In this document: positions 26,000 through 34,564 of the stretch, one piece after another
How the letters are laid out: each line of letters opens with the position of its first letter
Position numbering within the stretch: the first letter of the stretch is position 1
Assembly (NCBI GenBank): GCA_041392835.1
Contig: JAWKLF010000001.1
Location: 992,001-1,056,000, forward strand
Source: OLB11 sp041392835
GTDB taxonomy: Bacteria; Bacteroidota; Bacteroidia; Chitinophagales; Chitinophagaceae
Direction of reading: 5' to 3'
Length of the DNA: 64,000 bases
Notes under the pieces: generated by a model
What the model saw: only the letters and a program-made list of their open reading frames with translations
What the model was told of the DNA's origin: nothing
Databases searched by the model: none
Made by a program: the position numbers and the translations under genes

Positions 26000-28156
26000 A
26001 TGAGAAGAAACCTTTTGCTTTTATCGCTGATTACAGCTGTGTTTAGTTTACAATTTTTAACTTCATTTGCGGGTCCTAAAGACGATCCTGCAGCAAAGCT
26101 ACCTTTCAATAAAAAATTGAAATGGGCAAATAGCTTGTTCAAAGAAGGGAGCTATTACACAGCAGAAGAATATTATTTACAATTAAAAAAAGAACAACCC
26201 CGAAATCCTTATTTATCATATATGTTGGCAGAGTGTTTTTGGAATACAAGAGACTATCCGCCAGCAGCTCATTATTATGAAGAAGCCTATGCACTAGCAC
26301 CAGAAATATATCCAGAAAGCCCATATAAAGAGGCTATCATGCGAAAAATGAATGGAGAATATGAAAAGGCTATAGAACGATTTGAATTTTATTTAAAAAA
26401 TTATAAAGGCAGAGATAAAAAGAAAAAGATATTTGTAAAAAGAGAAATCGAAGGTTGCCAAATGGCTCTTGCTTCGCTTAAAAACCCAGGTCGTGCATAT
26501 GTAAAAAATGCAGGTCCTAATGTTAATACTGCTTATACAGAATTATCTCCTATGCCTTTAGGAGACACAGCTTTACTATTTGCTACGATGAATATGAACA
26601 AAATCGTAGAATACAAAAAAGATAAACGTGAAGATTATGTAAGCCGCTTTAAATGGTCGCCAAAAGAATTTGACAGAACAAGAGTAAAAGACAGTTTTGA
26701 AGTAGCTATGCCTTTTGAAGATGGGAAATTTAATGATAAAAAATATCATGTAGGAAATGGTTCTTGGAGTCCTGGAGGTTCAAGATTTTACTTTACAAAA
26801 TGTAAAGAGCGAGATAGCTTAGAAGTACAATGTAAAATTTGGGTCTCAGAATTTGATAGAAAAAAAGGCGTATGGGGTACTTCTAAAGAATTAGATGCTA
26901 CCATCAACGATCCTGAAAGTTCTTCAACACACCCTTATTGTGCTATGATAGGCAAAAAAGAAGTTTTATTCTTTTCATCTAACAAGAAATTACAGTCCGT
27001 AGGTGGATTTGATATTTGGTACTCAGTATATGATTCTTCCAGAAAAGTGTATAGAAGACCTCAAAACTGTGGTAAAACAATCAATACACCATTAGATGAA
27101 ATTACACCGTATTACGATTCACGAAAAAATCGTTTGTATTTTTCTACCAAAGGTTGGAAAAACTTAGGCGGTTTTGATGTGTATTCTGCAGAAGGTGGTC
27201 CATCTCGTTATAGAAATTTACAAAACTTAGGCTTTCCTATCAACTCATCAGCAGATGATATTTATTATATACAAGATGATGGTGAAAAAGACAATGCCTA
27301 TGTAGTATCCAATAGATTAGGTAGTTACTATGTCAAAAATCCAACTTGTTGCGATGATATCTGGAGAGTAATTAAAGAACCTAATTTCTATGTAAAAGGT
27401 ATAGTAATAGATGAAGTTACCAACGAAACCATCAATGAAGTAGTTGTAAAACTTTCTGATGAAAATAAACAAACTTTAGTAGATACAAACTTCTCTAGAA
27501 GTGGCGGATTCTTGTTCTACACACCTATGGGCAATAATTATGCTATTACTGCTGATAAAGAAGGTTATATATCAGGACGTACTACTATAAGTACACTTGG
27601 CAAATCGGTAATAGATCCTGATGATACTACTTTGGTTACTATCTATATGCATCGCTTTGTAAACAATGAAGAGTTTCATGTACAAAATGTATATTACAAC
27701 TACGATAAAGGAGATTTTCAACCAGATTCATACTCATCATTAGATTCTCTTGTAAACTTTTTGCGAGATAATCCTTCAGTAAGTGTTGAAATTCGCTCTT
27801 ATACTGATGATCATGGACAAAATGATTACAACGATGACTTATCTGTAAAAAGAGCCAATGCAGTAATGAATTATATGGTTTCTAAAGGAATAGACAGAGG
27901 ACGAATGATAGCAAGAGGAGAGGGCGAACGAAACCCAATTAGACCCAATAAAGTAAATGGTAGAGATAATCCAGTTGGCCGTCAGTACAACAGAAGAACA
28001 GAATTTAGAATAATTGGCGACATACCTGGCAAACGTATTATCTACGATCAAAATAGACCAGAGTATATTGACAAATCTGGATCTGATGTAAGAAACTCCA
28101 ATCTAAGAGTTTTAGACGCAGAAGAAGACAATTCTCCTGAGCCAGAAGAGGAATAA
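26000..28156 (+). CDS. PorE-like envelope protein: TPR, PD40 propeller, regulatory beta domain, OmpA domain
   Basis: 718 residues. A signal peptide (1-25) is followed by TPR helices (about 30-150, e.g. YTAEEYYLQLKKEQPRNPYL), a PD40/WD40-like propeller (about 165-450) with VGGFDIWYSVYDSS and LGGFDVYSAEGG, then a carboxypeptidase-regulatory-like beta domain (about 465-545) and a C-terminal OmpA domain (about 560-680) with YNYDKGDFQPDSYSSL and SVKRANAVMNYM. This order matches PorE of Porphyromonas gingivalis, a T9SS component that binds peptidoglycan; many related paralogues exist, so exact orthology is unproven. It is the third gene of the module, 73 bases after PorP/SprF. Confidence 0.88.
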   Translation: MRRNLLLLSLITAVFSLQFLTSFAGPKDDPAAKLPFNKKLKWANSLFKEGSYYTAEEYYLQLKKEQPRNPYLSYMLAECFWNTRDYPPAAHYYEEAYALAPEIYPESPYKEAIMRKMNGEYEKAIERFEFYLKNYKGRDKKKKIFVKREIEGCQMALASLKNPGRAYVKNAGPNVNTAYTELSPMPLGDTALLFATMNMNKIVEYKKDKREDYVSRFKWSPKEFDRTRVKDSFEVAMPFEDGKFNDKKYHVGNGSWSPGGSRFYFTKCKERDSLEVQCKIWVSEFDRKKGVWGTSKELDATINDPESSSTHPYCAMIGKKEVLFFSSNKKLQSVGGFDIWYSVYDSSRKVYRRPQNCGKTINTPLDEITPYYDSRKNRLYFSTKGWKNLGGFDVYSAEGGPSRYRNLQNLGFPINSSADDIYYIQDDGEKDNAYVVSNRLGSYYVKNPTCCDDIWRVIKEPNFYVKGIVIDEVTNETINEVVVKLSDENKQTLVDTNFSRSGGFLFYTPMGNNYAITADKEGYISGRTTISTLGKSVIDPDDTTLVTIYMHRFVNNEEFHVQNVYYNYDKGDFQPDSYSSLDSLVNFLRDNPSVSVEIRSYTDDHGQNDYNDDLSVKRANAVMNYMVSKGIDRGRMIARGEGERNPIRPNKVNGRDNPVGRQYNRRTEFRIIGDIPGKRIIYDQNRPEYIDKSGSDVRNSNLRVLDAEEDNSPEPEEE

Positions 28157-28180
28157 AAATTTTTCAAACATATATTGTAA

Positions 28181-28216
28181 ATTATAGGCAGTTTTGTTAA
28201 CAAAACTGCCTATAAT
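28181..28216. repeat. Perfect 36-base palindrome after the PorE-like gene
   Basis: The arms ATTATAGGCAGTTTTGTT (28181-28198) and AACAAAACTGCCTATAAT (28199-28216) are exact reverse complements with no spacer. It lies 24 bases after the stop codon. As RNA it would form a strong hairpin and could end transcription, although no long T run follows. It could also be a binding site for a dimeric protein. Confidence 0.7.
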
Positions 28217-28302
28217 GTTAATTAGAAGACCTATTTTGTAAAAACAATTTAAAATACAAACAAAAAAAATTATTTTTACGTCTTAACCTTAAACGATTAA
28301 AT

Positions 28303-28638
28303 ATGAAAACAAGAATATTAACTAGCCTATTTTTATTAATTTCCTTTTTTGCACTAGCTCAAAATACCACACTTCCTAAATCGGTACAAAAGGATATAGC
28401 AGTACTTCAAAAAGCAGACATTGGCTTGTCTGATATACAACTACAACGTATTACACTTGTTTTAACTCAAGAAAATGATATGATAGATAAAAATAAAGAA
28501 GCTGCCAAAGGCAATCCTGAAGTATTAAAAGAAAGACTGAAATTGCTGCACGAAAACAAAATAAGAAATATCAAAGGTGCTATGACACCTTTGCAGGTTC
28601 AAAAATTCGATGAATTGAAGCTGGCAGATAAACTTTAA
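28303..28638 (+). CDS. Small exported protein, Spy/CpxP-like in layout
   Basis: 111 residues: signal peptide (1-19, ending ALAQ), then a helical mature domain with LQKADIGLSDIQLQRITLVL and a C-terminal MTPLQVQKFDELKLADKL. The pattern of helices ending in a T-P-x-Q-x-x-K/F segment resembles periplasmic Spy/CpxP-type (LTxxQ) proteins, but identity is weak and no family can be assigned firmly. It stands alone 119 bases before rpoD. The upstream sequence TATTTTTA is a near -7 box. Confidence 0.7.
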   Translation: MKTRILTSLFLLISFFALAQNTTLPKSVQKDIAVLQKADIGLSDIQLQRITLVLTQENDMIDKNKEAAKGNPEVLKERLKLLHENKIRNIKGAMTPLQVQKFDELKLADKL

Positions 28639-28757
28639 GTATTTTATCGAGTCAAAACCGCAATTTTCCTCGAAAATCAGATTTTTAACGTTCAATTACG
28701 CATATGTGGAATAATATTTGATGTTATTCTACGTCTAAAAGACAAATAAACAACATA

Positions 28758-29627
28758 ATGAGACAACTAAAAATAGCCACTCAGATCACTAACCGTGATA
28801 GCCAAGCCGTTGAGAAATACTTACAAGATATAAGCCGTATTCCCATGATTAATGCAGAAGAAGAAACTGTATTAGCACAAAAAATTAGAAGCGGTGATCC
28901 TATAGTATCTAAAGCAGCTTTGGAAAAAATGGTAAAGTCTAACCTACGCTTTGTCGTTTCTGTGGCAAAACAATATCAACATCAAGGTTTGACCTTGAGT
29001 GACCTTATAAACGAAGGTAACCTAGGACTTATAAAAGCAGCACAGCGTTTTGATGAAACCAAAGGTTTCAAATTCATTTCTTACGCTGTATGGTGGATTA
29101 GACAGTCAATATTGCAGGCTTTGGCAGAACAAGGACGACTTGTCAGATTGCCACAAAATAAAATTGGCACGTATAATAAAGCCAATAAAGCCATGATGGC
29201 TTTTGAACAAGAAAACGAAAGAGAACCTTCGGTGGAAGAATTAGCGGGAATATTGGAAATGTCAGAAACAGAAATTTCAAACATCTTTGTTACCAATACT
29301 CGCCATACCTCATTAGATGCTCCAGTGCACGAAGCAGAAGATGTAAGCATGGGCGATTTGTTAACAGGTTCCGATGATACTGATGAAACTGTAATAAAAG
29401 ACAGTTTGAGAGAAGAAATACGTAGAATATTAAAATCACTCAGCCCACGCGAATCCGAAATTGTAAGTGCTTATTTTGGTTTGGAAGGAAACGAAGGGCC
29501 TACTATAGAACAAATTGGTGAAAAATACGATTTAACCAAAGAACGTATTCGTCAAATAAAAGAAAGAGCTATAAAACGCCTTCAAAAAACAAGATATAGC
29601 AAGTCTTTAAAGGCTTACTTAGGGTAA
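28758..29627 (+). CDS. rpoD: Primary RNA polymerase sigma factor (short Bacteroidetes type)
   Basis: 289 residues starting MRQLKIATQITNRDSQAVEK, the typical opening of the Bacteroidetes housekeeping sigma factor, which lacks region 1.1. Region 1.2 has VEKYLQDISRIPMINAEEE; region 2 has NLRFVVSVAKQYQHQGL and the -7 recognition part FISYAVWWIRQSI; region 3 follows; and region 4 ends in LTKERIRQIKERAIKRLQK, the helix-turn-helix that contacts -33. This factor would read the TAnnTTTG boxes listed elsewhere in this annotation. A terminator follows closely, so it is transcribed as a single gene or with little downstream. Confidence 0.96.
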   Translation: MRQLKIATQITNRDSQAVEKYLQDISRIPMINAEEETVLAQKIRSGDPIVSKAALEKMVKSNLRFVVSVAKQYQHQGLTLSDLINEGNLGLIKAAQRFDETKGFKFISYAVWWIRQSILQALAEQGRLVRLPQNKIGTYNKANKAMMAFEQENEREPSVEELAGILEMSETEISNIFVTNTRHTSLDAPVHEAEDVSMGDLLTGSDDTDETVIKDSLREEIRRILKSLSPRESEIVSAYFGLEGNEGPTIEQIGEKYDLTKERIRQIKERAIKRLQKTRYSKSLKAYLG

Positions 29628-29631
29628 AACT

Positions 29632-29660
29632 AAAAAGGGTTGCGAAAGCGACCTTTTTTT
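29632..29660 (+). terminator. Terminator of rpoD
   Basis: GGTTGC-GAAA-GCGACC with flanking A and T runs (one U-G pair), 4 bases after the stop codon. Confidence 0.85.
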
Positions 29661-29690
29661 GTGTTCATATACAGATGCTACACCAAATTC

Positions 29691-29765
29691 AGCCGAAGTA
29701 ATACAAATTGTGCTGCTGGTAATAGACCAAAAAAATAGTCTGAAACCAATTTATGTATAGTATAT
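29691..29765 (-). repeat. Dispersed intergenic repeat, copy R3 (reverse, shortened)
   Basis: The minus strand reads CATAAATTGGTTTCAGACT, matching the left part of R1, then continues directly into TTTTTTTGGTCTATTACCAG, which matches the right part of R2. The middle third is missing, as if the two CAGAC motifs had recombined. Confidence 0.55.
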
Positions 29766-30062
29766 AATATCTGCAATGCACATACATCAGGAAACAGCTT
29801 TCCAATCATCAGAATCTACTCCCGCAAACTGCGGGATAAGATTTGCACAATAATCAAAATCACGTTGGTATAAGTGCACAACACATTTCGACGTATTCAA
29901 TTTTTTCTAAAAATGATTTTGTTTTTCATGGAAATCTATCCTTTTATGTCTTTTGCGAAGCAAAAGCATAATTTGCGTTAAAGACAATTGATATTCAAAA
30001 ACAAGATGGAAAACAATATACACTATGTGCATAAATGATATGAGCGAATATCAAGAAAGTTC
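29766..30062. other. Intergenic stretch between rpoD repeat copy and clpP
   Basis: No gene is seen here on either strand. The only structure noted is a short hairpin at 29950-29966 (CTTTTGC-GAA-GCAAAAG) without a T run. Confidence 0.5.
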
Positions 30063-30070
30063 TACATTTG
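30063..30070 (+). promoter_or_regulatory. -7 promoter box for clpP
   Basis: TACATTTG fits TAnnTTTG and lies 19 bases before the ATG at 30090. No -33 TTG at the usual distance. Confidence 0.5.
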
Positions 30071-30089
30071 TTTCCAAAACAATTGTATC

Positions 30090-30776
30090 ATGAATCCAAA
30101 AGAATTTGAGAAATACGCTATCAAGCATAGGGGTATTAGTAGTGCTACCCTGCACAATTTTACATCGCATATCAATACCAGCATTACTAACCTTACACCC
30201 TATATCATAGAAGAGCGTCCATTAAATGTGGCAAGCATGGATGTGTTTTCAAGATTGATGATGGATAGAATTATATTTTTAGGCGAAGGCATTAATGATT
30301 ATGTAGCCAATATAGTTACAGCTCAACTTTTGTTTTTAGAAAGTACAGACCGCACACGCGATATCCAAATGTATCTTAATAGCCCTGGAGGTAGTGTTTA
30401 TGCTGGCTTAGGTATATACGATACCATGCAAATTATACAACCCGATGTGGCTACTATATGCACAGGCATAGCCGCCAGTATGGGAGCCGTATTGATGTGT
30501 GCTGGCGAAAAAGGAAAACGCACAGCCCTAAAACATGCACGCATCATGATACACCAACCTTTGGGTGGAGCAGAAGGGCAAGCAAGCGATATAGAAATTA
30601 CAGCAAGAGAAATAGGCAAACTCAAAAAAGAGCTTTATGAAATTATAGCCGAACATAGTGGTCAGAAGTTTAGCAAAGTAGAAAAAGACAGCGATAGAGA
30701 TTATTGGATGACTGCTGAAGAAGCCAAAGAGTATGGCATGATAGACGAAGTGCTTTTAAGAAAAAAAGGAAAGTAA
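30090..30776 (+). CDS. clpP: ATP-dependent Clp protease proteolytic subunit
   Basis: 228 residues. The catalytic triad can be read: Ser130 in GIAASMGAVLM, His155 in ARIMIHQPLGG, and Asp204 in EKDSDRDYWM; spacing agrees with E. coli ClpP. It forms the tetradecameric chamber used by ClpX/ClpA-type unfoldases, neither of which is in the window. The N-terminal ~35 residues before the LTPYIIEE block are longer than in E. coli and probably act as a propeptide or extension, as seen in Bacteroidota. It has its own promoter box and terminator. Confidence 0.96.
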   Translation: MNPKEFEKYAIKHRGISSATLHNFTSHINTSITNLTPYIIEERPLNVASMDVFSRLMMDRIIFLGEGINDYVANIVTAQLLFLESTDRTRDIQMYLNSPGGSVYAGLGIYDTMQIIQPDVATICTGIAASMGAVLMCAGEKGKRTALKHARIMIHQPLGGAEGQASDIEITAREIGKLKKELYEIIAEHSGQKFSKVEKDSDRDYWMTAEEAKEYGMIDEVLLRKKGK

Positions 30777-30809
30777 GAATAAAAAAAATGGTATATAAGA
30801 TATAAAAAA

Positions 30810-30837
30810 GTGAGGCTGTCCATCTGGACAGCCTCAC
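30810..30837. terminator. Bidirectional terminator between clpP and the Cys-rich gene
   Basis: A perfect 12-base stem GTGAGGCTGTCC / GGACAGCCTCAC with an ATCT loop. A-rich sequence on the left and T-containing sequence on the right suit both converging genes. Confidence 0.85.
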
Positions 30838-30863
30838 AATATTTTAATCGTTTACGATACAGA

Positions 30864-31157
30864 CTATTGATCGCTTGATTTTGATTCTGATTTTTTAGCG
30901 CAACATGCTGGTTTGCCAGCCGCTACTGCTTTTTTGCAACATGCGTGCATTTCTTCTGTTTTTTCTGCTTTAGCCTCAGCATCGCCATGTCCTTTTTTGC
31001 AAAATGCTTTTCCGCTTGCTTTTTCGCAAGATTTAGCTTCCGACTTTTTAGCACAAGCTTCTTTTTTACAGCTTGATTTTCCTTTGCAACATTTTTTTTC
31101 AGCAAACATGGCGGTAGTTGCAAACATCACCAAGGCTAATAAGAATATTTTTTTCAT
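30864..31157 (-). CDS. Small exported Cys/Lys-rich protein, possibly metal-binding
   Basis: 97 residues from the ATG at 31155-31157. The frame extends to 31184, but this ATG precedes the signal MKKIFLLALVMFATTAMFA. The mature part (~78 residues) has ten cysteines, including three CC pairs (KKCCKG, HACCKK, PACCAK), and is extremely rich in Lys, Ala, Glu and Ser. It has no aromatic core apart from one Phe, so it is probably unstructured until it binds metal or forms disulfides. This is consistent with a metallothionein-like or copper/zinc-buffering role, but no known family is recognised and this is inference. A -7 box (31182-31189) precedes it. Confidence 0.72.
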   Translation of the reverse strand: MKKIFLLALVMFATTAMFAEKKCCKGKSSCKKEACAKKSEAKSCEKASGKAFCKKGHGDAEAKAEKTEEMHACCKKAVAAGKPACCAKKSESKSSDQ

Positions 31158-31181
31158 GTTATGTACATTTAATAATTTAGA

Positions 31182-31189
31182 CAAAAATA
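31182..31189 (-). promoter_or_regulatory. -7 promoter box for the Cys-rich gene
   Basis: The minus strand reads TATTTTTG, matching TAnnTTTG, 24 bases before the ATG at 31157. The longer possible reading frame to 31184 would start inside the box, which supports the shorter start. Confidence 0.5.
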
Positions 31190-31264
31190 ATCTATTTTAC
31201 TTACAATAGGCTCACAGATATTTTTTTTAACATTTCATACTAAATCCAACTATTCAGAGTTTAT

Positions 31265-32170
31265 TTGTACGATTTGGGAAAAAATAAAACCATACTCGCT
31301 TATTGGGCTTTGGCCGCTATTTCATTGTTTTGGGGTAGTACTTGGTTCGTAGCCAAAATAGCGGTACAGCATATACCACCTTTTCAGCTCACTGGCTACC
31401 GCCAAACGCTGGCAGGCCTTATACTAATGCTCTTTTTTTTAGTAAAAGATAAAAAAGTGCCTCCTCTCAAAAATATATTATTTCACGTCCTAATGGGTTT
31501 CTTGTTTTTTACGTGTAGCAACGGACTCACTACTATGGCTGTACAATACATACCCTCATTTTTGGGTGCTCTCTTAGGTTGTTTGTTTCCATTTGCATTA
31601 ATTCTTGCCGATTTTTTATTTTTTAAAGTGCGATTAAAAAATAATCTAATTGCAGCACTGTTTTTAGGTTTTGTAGGTATAGCCACCATACTCTTATCTT
31701 TTTCAAAAGAAATGTCGGGCAAAAATTTTGCACTAGGTATAGTACTCACCTTAATAGGCGTATGTACTTGGACTATAGGCACACTTATTTCTACCAAAAT
31801 GAGTTTAAAAATAGACCCCTTGCGCGGTATAGGATGGCAAATGTTTTTTGGAGGTATTTTTCTATTAATCAATTCTCAACTGTTTGAAAATCCAATTTCT
31901 TTTCATCAAATTTCGAGTGTAGGATGGCTTAGTTTTATGTACCTAACCCTGGTAGGCTCCCTCATAAGTTTTGTATGTTATATCTATGCACTTAAAATAT
32001 TGCCGCTCAATTTGGTTTCTATTTATGTATATATCAATCCTATAGTAGCCTTCTTATTAGGTGTACTTTTTTTAGATGAAAAATTTACGCTACAAGTTAT
32101 TGTGGGAATTATCATCACCTTTGTAGCCATTTATTTTGTCAAAAAATTAAATACGGCTAAGCTTAACTGA
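31265..32170 (+). CDS. EamA/DMT family transporter
   Basis: About 300 residues with ten predicted membrane segments in two EamA repeats: the first begins ALAAISLFWGSTWFVAKIAV and has the following P-P-F-Q-L-TGYR motif; the second includes VLTLIGVCTWTIGTLI and ends NPIVAFLLGVLFLDE. This is the drug/metabolite transporter superfamily; the substrate cannot be predicted. The start is odd: there is no ATG before residue ~54, and the candidates are TTG codons at 31265 and 31274. I use 31265 provisionally. The gene stands alone between the Cys-rich gene and groES. Confidence 0.85.
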   Translation: MYDLGKNKTILAYWALAAISLFWGSTWFVAKIAVQHIPPFQLTGYRQTLAGLILMLFFLVKDKKVPPLKNILFHVLMGFLFFTCSNGLTTMAVQYIPSFLGALLGCLFPFALILADFLFFKVRLKNNLIAALFLGFVGIATILLSFSKEMSGKNFALGIVLTLIGVCTWTIGTLISTKMSLKIDPLRGIGWQMFFGGIFLLINSQLFENPISFHQISSVGWLSFMYLTLVGSLISFVCYIYALKILPLNLVSIYVYINPIVAFLLGVLFLDEKFTLQVIVGIIITFVAIYFVKKLNTAKLN

Positions 32171-32329
32171 CATTTTAGCCACAATAAAATACAAGAATAG
32201 AAAAATTGGCAATAATCATTGCTCTAATTCAAGTGTGGCTTCATCTTTCTGAAAAATTGTCCTATTCCTATAGATTGGCTTATTTATTGCTCCCTACTTA
32301 GAAATTCTAAACAAAAAATAAGAAATACT

Positions 32330-32617
32330 ATGGCAAAAACATCTAAAGTCAACATTACACCGCTGCACGATCGCGTTATTGTGAGAGCAGCAGAAGCAGA
32401 AACCAAAACAGCTGGTGGTATCATCATTCCGGATTCAGCAAAAGAAAAACCACAAAAAGGTACTGTAGTGGCAGTAGGAAGTGGTAAAGCCGATGAACCT
32501 ATGACCGTTAAAGCTGGCGATACCGTTTTATATGGCAAATATGCTGGCACCGAAATCAATATAGATGGTCAAGATTTACTCATCATGCGTGAAAGCGATA
32601 TTTTAGCCATTGTCTAA
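32330..32617 (+). CDS. groES: Co-chaperonin GroES
   Basis: 95 residues with the Cpn10 signature ITPLHDRVIVRAAEAETKTA, the mobile loop GGIIIPDSAKEKP and C-terminal DLLIMRESDILAIV. It caps the GroEL ring. It precedes groEL by 94 bases as in most bacterial groESL operons. No CIRCE (HrcA) inverted repeat was found in the 159 bases upstream, so control is likely by another heat-shock mechanism. Confidence 0.97.
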   Translation: MAKTSKVNITPLHDRVIVRAAEAETKTAGGIIIPDSAKEKPQKGTVVAVGSGKADEPMTVKAGDTVLYGKYAGTEINIDGQDLLIMRESDILAIV

Positions 32618-32711
32618 AATACTTGGCTTTTTTGCAAAAAAAAATTTAACCCACAAAACCTTTACCTAATACAAACAATACATAAAAATAATAAATTAAA
32701 ACACAAATACG

Positions 32712-34346
32712 ATGGCAAAACAAATTCACTTTAATATAGATGCACGCAACAAAATGAAAAAAGGCGTGGATACATTGGCCGATGCCGTAAAAGTTACCTT
32801 AGGACCTAAAGGTCGTAATGTAGTAATAGAAAAAAAATTCGGTGCTCCTCAAATCACAAAAGATGGTGTAACCGTAGCTAAAGAAATAGAACTTTCGGAC
32901 CCTATCGAAAACATGGGTGCTCAAATGGCTAAAGAAGTAGCTAGCAAAACAGCCGATGCAGCTGGCGATGGTACTACTACCGCTACTGTATTAGCGCAAG
33001 CTATCATTACAGAAGGTTTAAAAAATGTAGCTGCTGGTGCTAATCCTATGGACTTAAAAAGAGGCATTGAAAAAGCAGTAAAATCTGTTGTAGATAATCT
33101 ACACTCGCAATCACAAACTGTTGGCAACGACAATAAAAAAATAGAACAAGTAGCAACTATATCGGCAAACAATGATAATGCTATAGGAAAATTGATAGCT
33201 GAAGCAATGCAAAAAGTAGGCAAAGAAGGCGTTATTACGGTAGAAGAAGCAAAAGGTACTGAAACTACGGTAGATGTAGTAGAAGGTATGCAATTTGATA
33301 GAGGCTACCTAAGTCCATACTTTGTTACTAACAGCGAAAAAATGATAGCTGAATTAAGCAATCCTATGATTTTAATTTATGACAAGAAAATTTCTACCAT
33401 GAAAGACATCTTGCATATTTTAGAAAAAGTAGCTCAAAGCGGTCGTCCTTTAGTCATTATTTCTGAAGATTTAGAAGGCGAAGCCTTAGCCACTTTAGTA
33501 GTAAACAAACTACGAGGTACCTTAAAAGTAGCTGCTGTAAAAGCACCAGGCTTTGGCGACAGAAGAAAAGAAATGTTGCAAGATATTGCAGTGCTTACTG
33601 GTGGTATGGTAATCAGCGAAGACATGGGACACAAATTAGAAAGTGCTGAAATAACGGCCTTGGGTCAATGCGAAAGCATTACTATAGACAAAGACAATAC
33701 AACTATAGTAGGTGGCAAAGGCAAAAAAGCTGACATCACTGCAAGAGTAAACCAAATAAAAGCACAAATAGAAACGACTACAAGCGACTACGATAAAGAA
33801 AAATTGCAAGAGCGATTAGCCAAATTAAGTGGTGGCGTAGCGGTGTTGTATGTAGGTGCTGCTACCGAAGTAGAAATGAAAGAAAAGAAAGACCGAGTAG
33901 ATGATGCCTTACACGCTACCAGAGCAGCTGTAGAAGAGGGTATAGTGCCAGGTGGTGGTACTGCGTTTATTCGTGCTATTGCAGCCATCGAAAAATCAAA
34001 AGGTAGCAACGAAGACGAGGCAACGGGTATAGCTATAGTACGTAGAGCGCTCGAAGAGCCAATTAGACAAATAGTAGCCAATGCTGGTTTAGAAGGCTCT
34101 ATCATAGTACAAAAAATCAAAGAAGGTAAAGGCGATTTTGGTTTTAATGCTCGTACAGAAAGCTTTGAAAATTTATTAAAAGCGGGTGTTATAGACCCTA
34201 CCAAAGTAAGTAGAGTAGCCCTCGAAAATGCGGCCTCTATAGCGGGTATGCTGTTGACTACCGAATGCGTTATAGCAGACAAACCAGAACCCAAATCGGA
34301 TGCGCCAGCTATGCCTCATCCAGGTGGTATGGGTATGGATTACTAA
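32712..34346 (+). CDS. groEL: Chaperonin GroEL
   Basis: 544 residues with all family blocks: VKVTLGPKGRNVVIEKKFG, the nucleotide-binding DGTTTATVLAQAI, and a later AALENAASIAGMLLTTE-like segment (here VALENAASIAGMLLTTECVI). The C-terminus ends GGMGMDY rather than the long GGM tail of E. coli. With GroES it folds cytosolic proteins in an ATP-driven cycle. Codon use is regular, as expected of a highly expressed gene. A strong terminator follows 24 bases after the stop. Confidence 0.98.
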   Translation: MAKQIHFNIDARNKMKKGVDTLADAVKVTLGPKGRNVVIEKKFGAPQITKDGVTVAKEIELSDPIENMGAQMAKEVASKTADAAGDGTTTATVLAQAIITEGLKNVAAGANPMDLKRGIEKAVKSVVDNLHSQSQTVGNDNKKIEQVATISANNDNAIGKLIAEAMQKVGKEGVITVEEAKGTETTVDVVEGMQFDRGYLSPYFVTNSEKMIAELSNPMILIYDKKISTMKDILHILEKVAQSGRPLVIISEDLEGEALATLVVNKLRGTLKVAAVKAPGFGDRRKEMLQDIAVLTGGMVISEDMGHKLESAEITALGQCESITIDKDNTTIVGGKGKKADITARVNQIKAQIETTTSDYDKEKLQERLAKLSGGVAVLYVGAATEVEMKEKKDRVDDALHATRAAVEEGIVPGGGTAFIRAIAAIEKSKGSNEDEATGIAIVRRALEEPIRQIVANAGLEGSIIVQKIKEGKGDFGFNARTESFENLLKAGVIDPTKVSRVALENAASIAGMLLTTECVIADKPEPKSDAPAMPHPGGMGMDY

Positions 34347-34370
34347 ACTATACATACAATCTCAAACATC

Positions 34371-34401
34371 AAAACCGCTTCTAAGGAGGCGGTTTTTTTT
34401 T
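34371..34401 (+). terminator. Terminator of groESL
   Basis: AAAACCGCTTC-TAAG-GAGGCGGTTTT (one U-G pair) followed by a run of T. Confidence 0.88.
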
Positions 34402-34425
34402 TGTATGAAAAAAAATCACGACTAT

Positions 34426-34475
34426 ATTTATACCTATCTTAAATTGCTTTCAGACCGATTTTTAAAGTGCTTTAT
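34426..34475 (+). repeat. Dispersed intergenic repeat, copy R4 (left part only)
   Basis: ATCTTAAATTGCTTTCAGACC and the following ATTTTTAAAGTGCTTTAT align with the left half of R1/R2 over about 50 bases at roughly 84% by eye. Confidence 0.55.
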
Positions 34476-34564
34476 GCCTTTAGCAAATGCTAATGCTTAA
34501 TTCGAGATAAAACCAGAATCGTTTTTCTCAAAAAAAAAAATATCAATTTGTTTTTGTTAATAAC

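Noticed and set aside
31483..31872. 129-codon minus-strand ORF
   Set aside because: Shadow of the EamA transporter; membrane-protein codons often leave the opposite frame open.
32171..32329. Possible CIRCE (HrcA) operator before groES
   Set aside because: The sequence TTAGCACTC-N9-GAGTGCTAA or a close variant is not present.
33788..34294. 168-codon minus-strand ORF
   Set aside because: It lies entirely within groEL on the opposite strand and has composition expected of a shadow frame.
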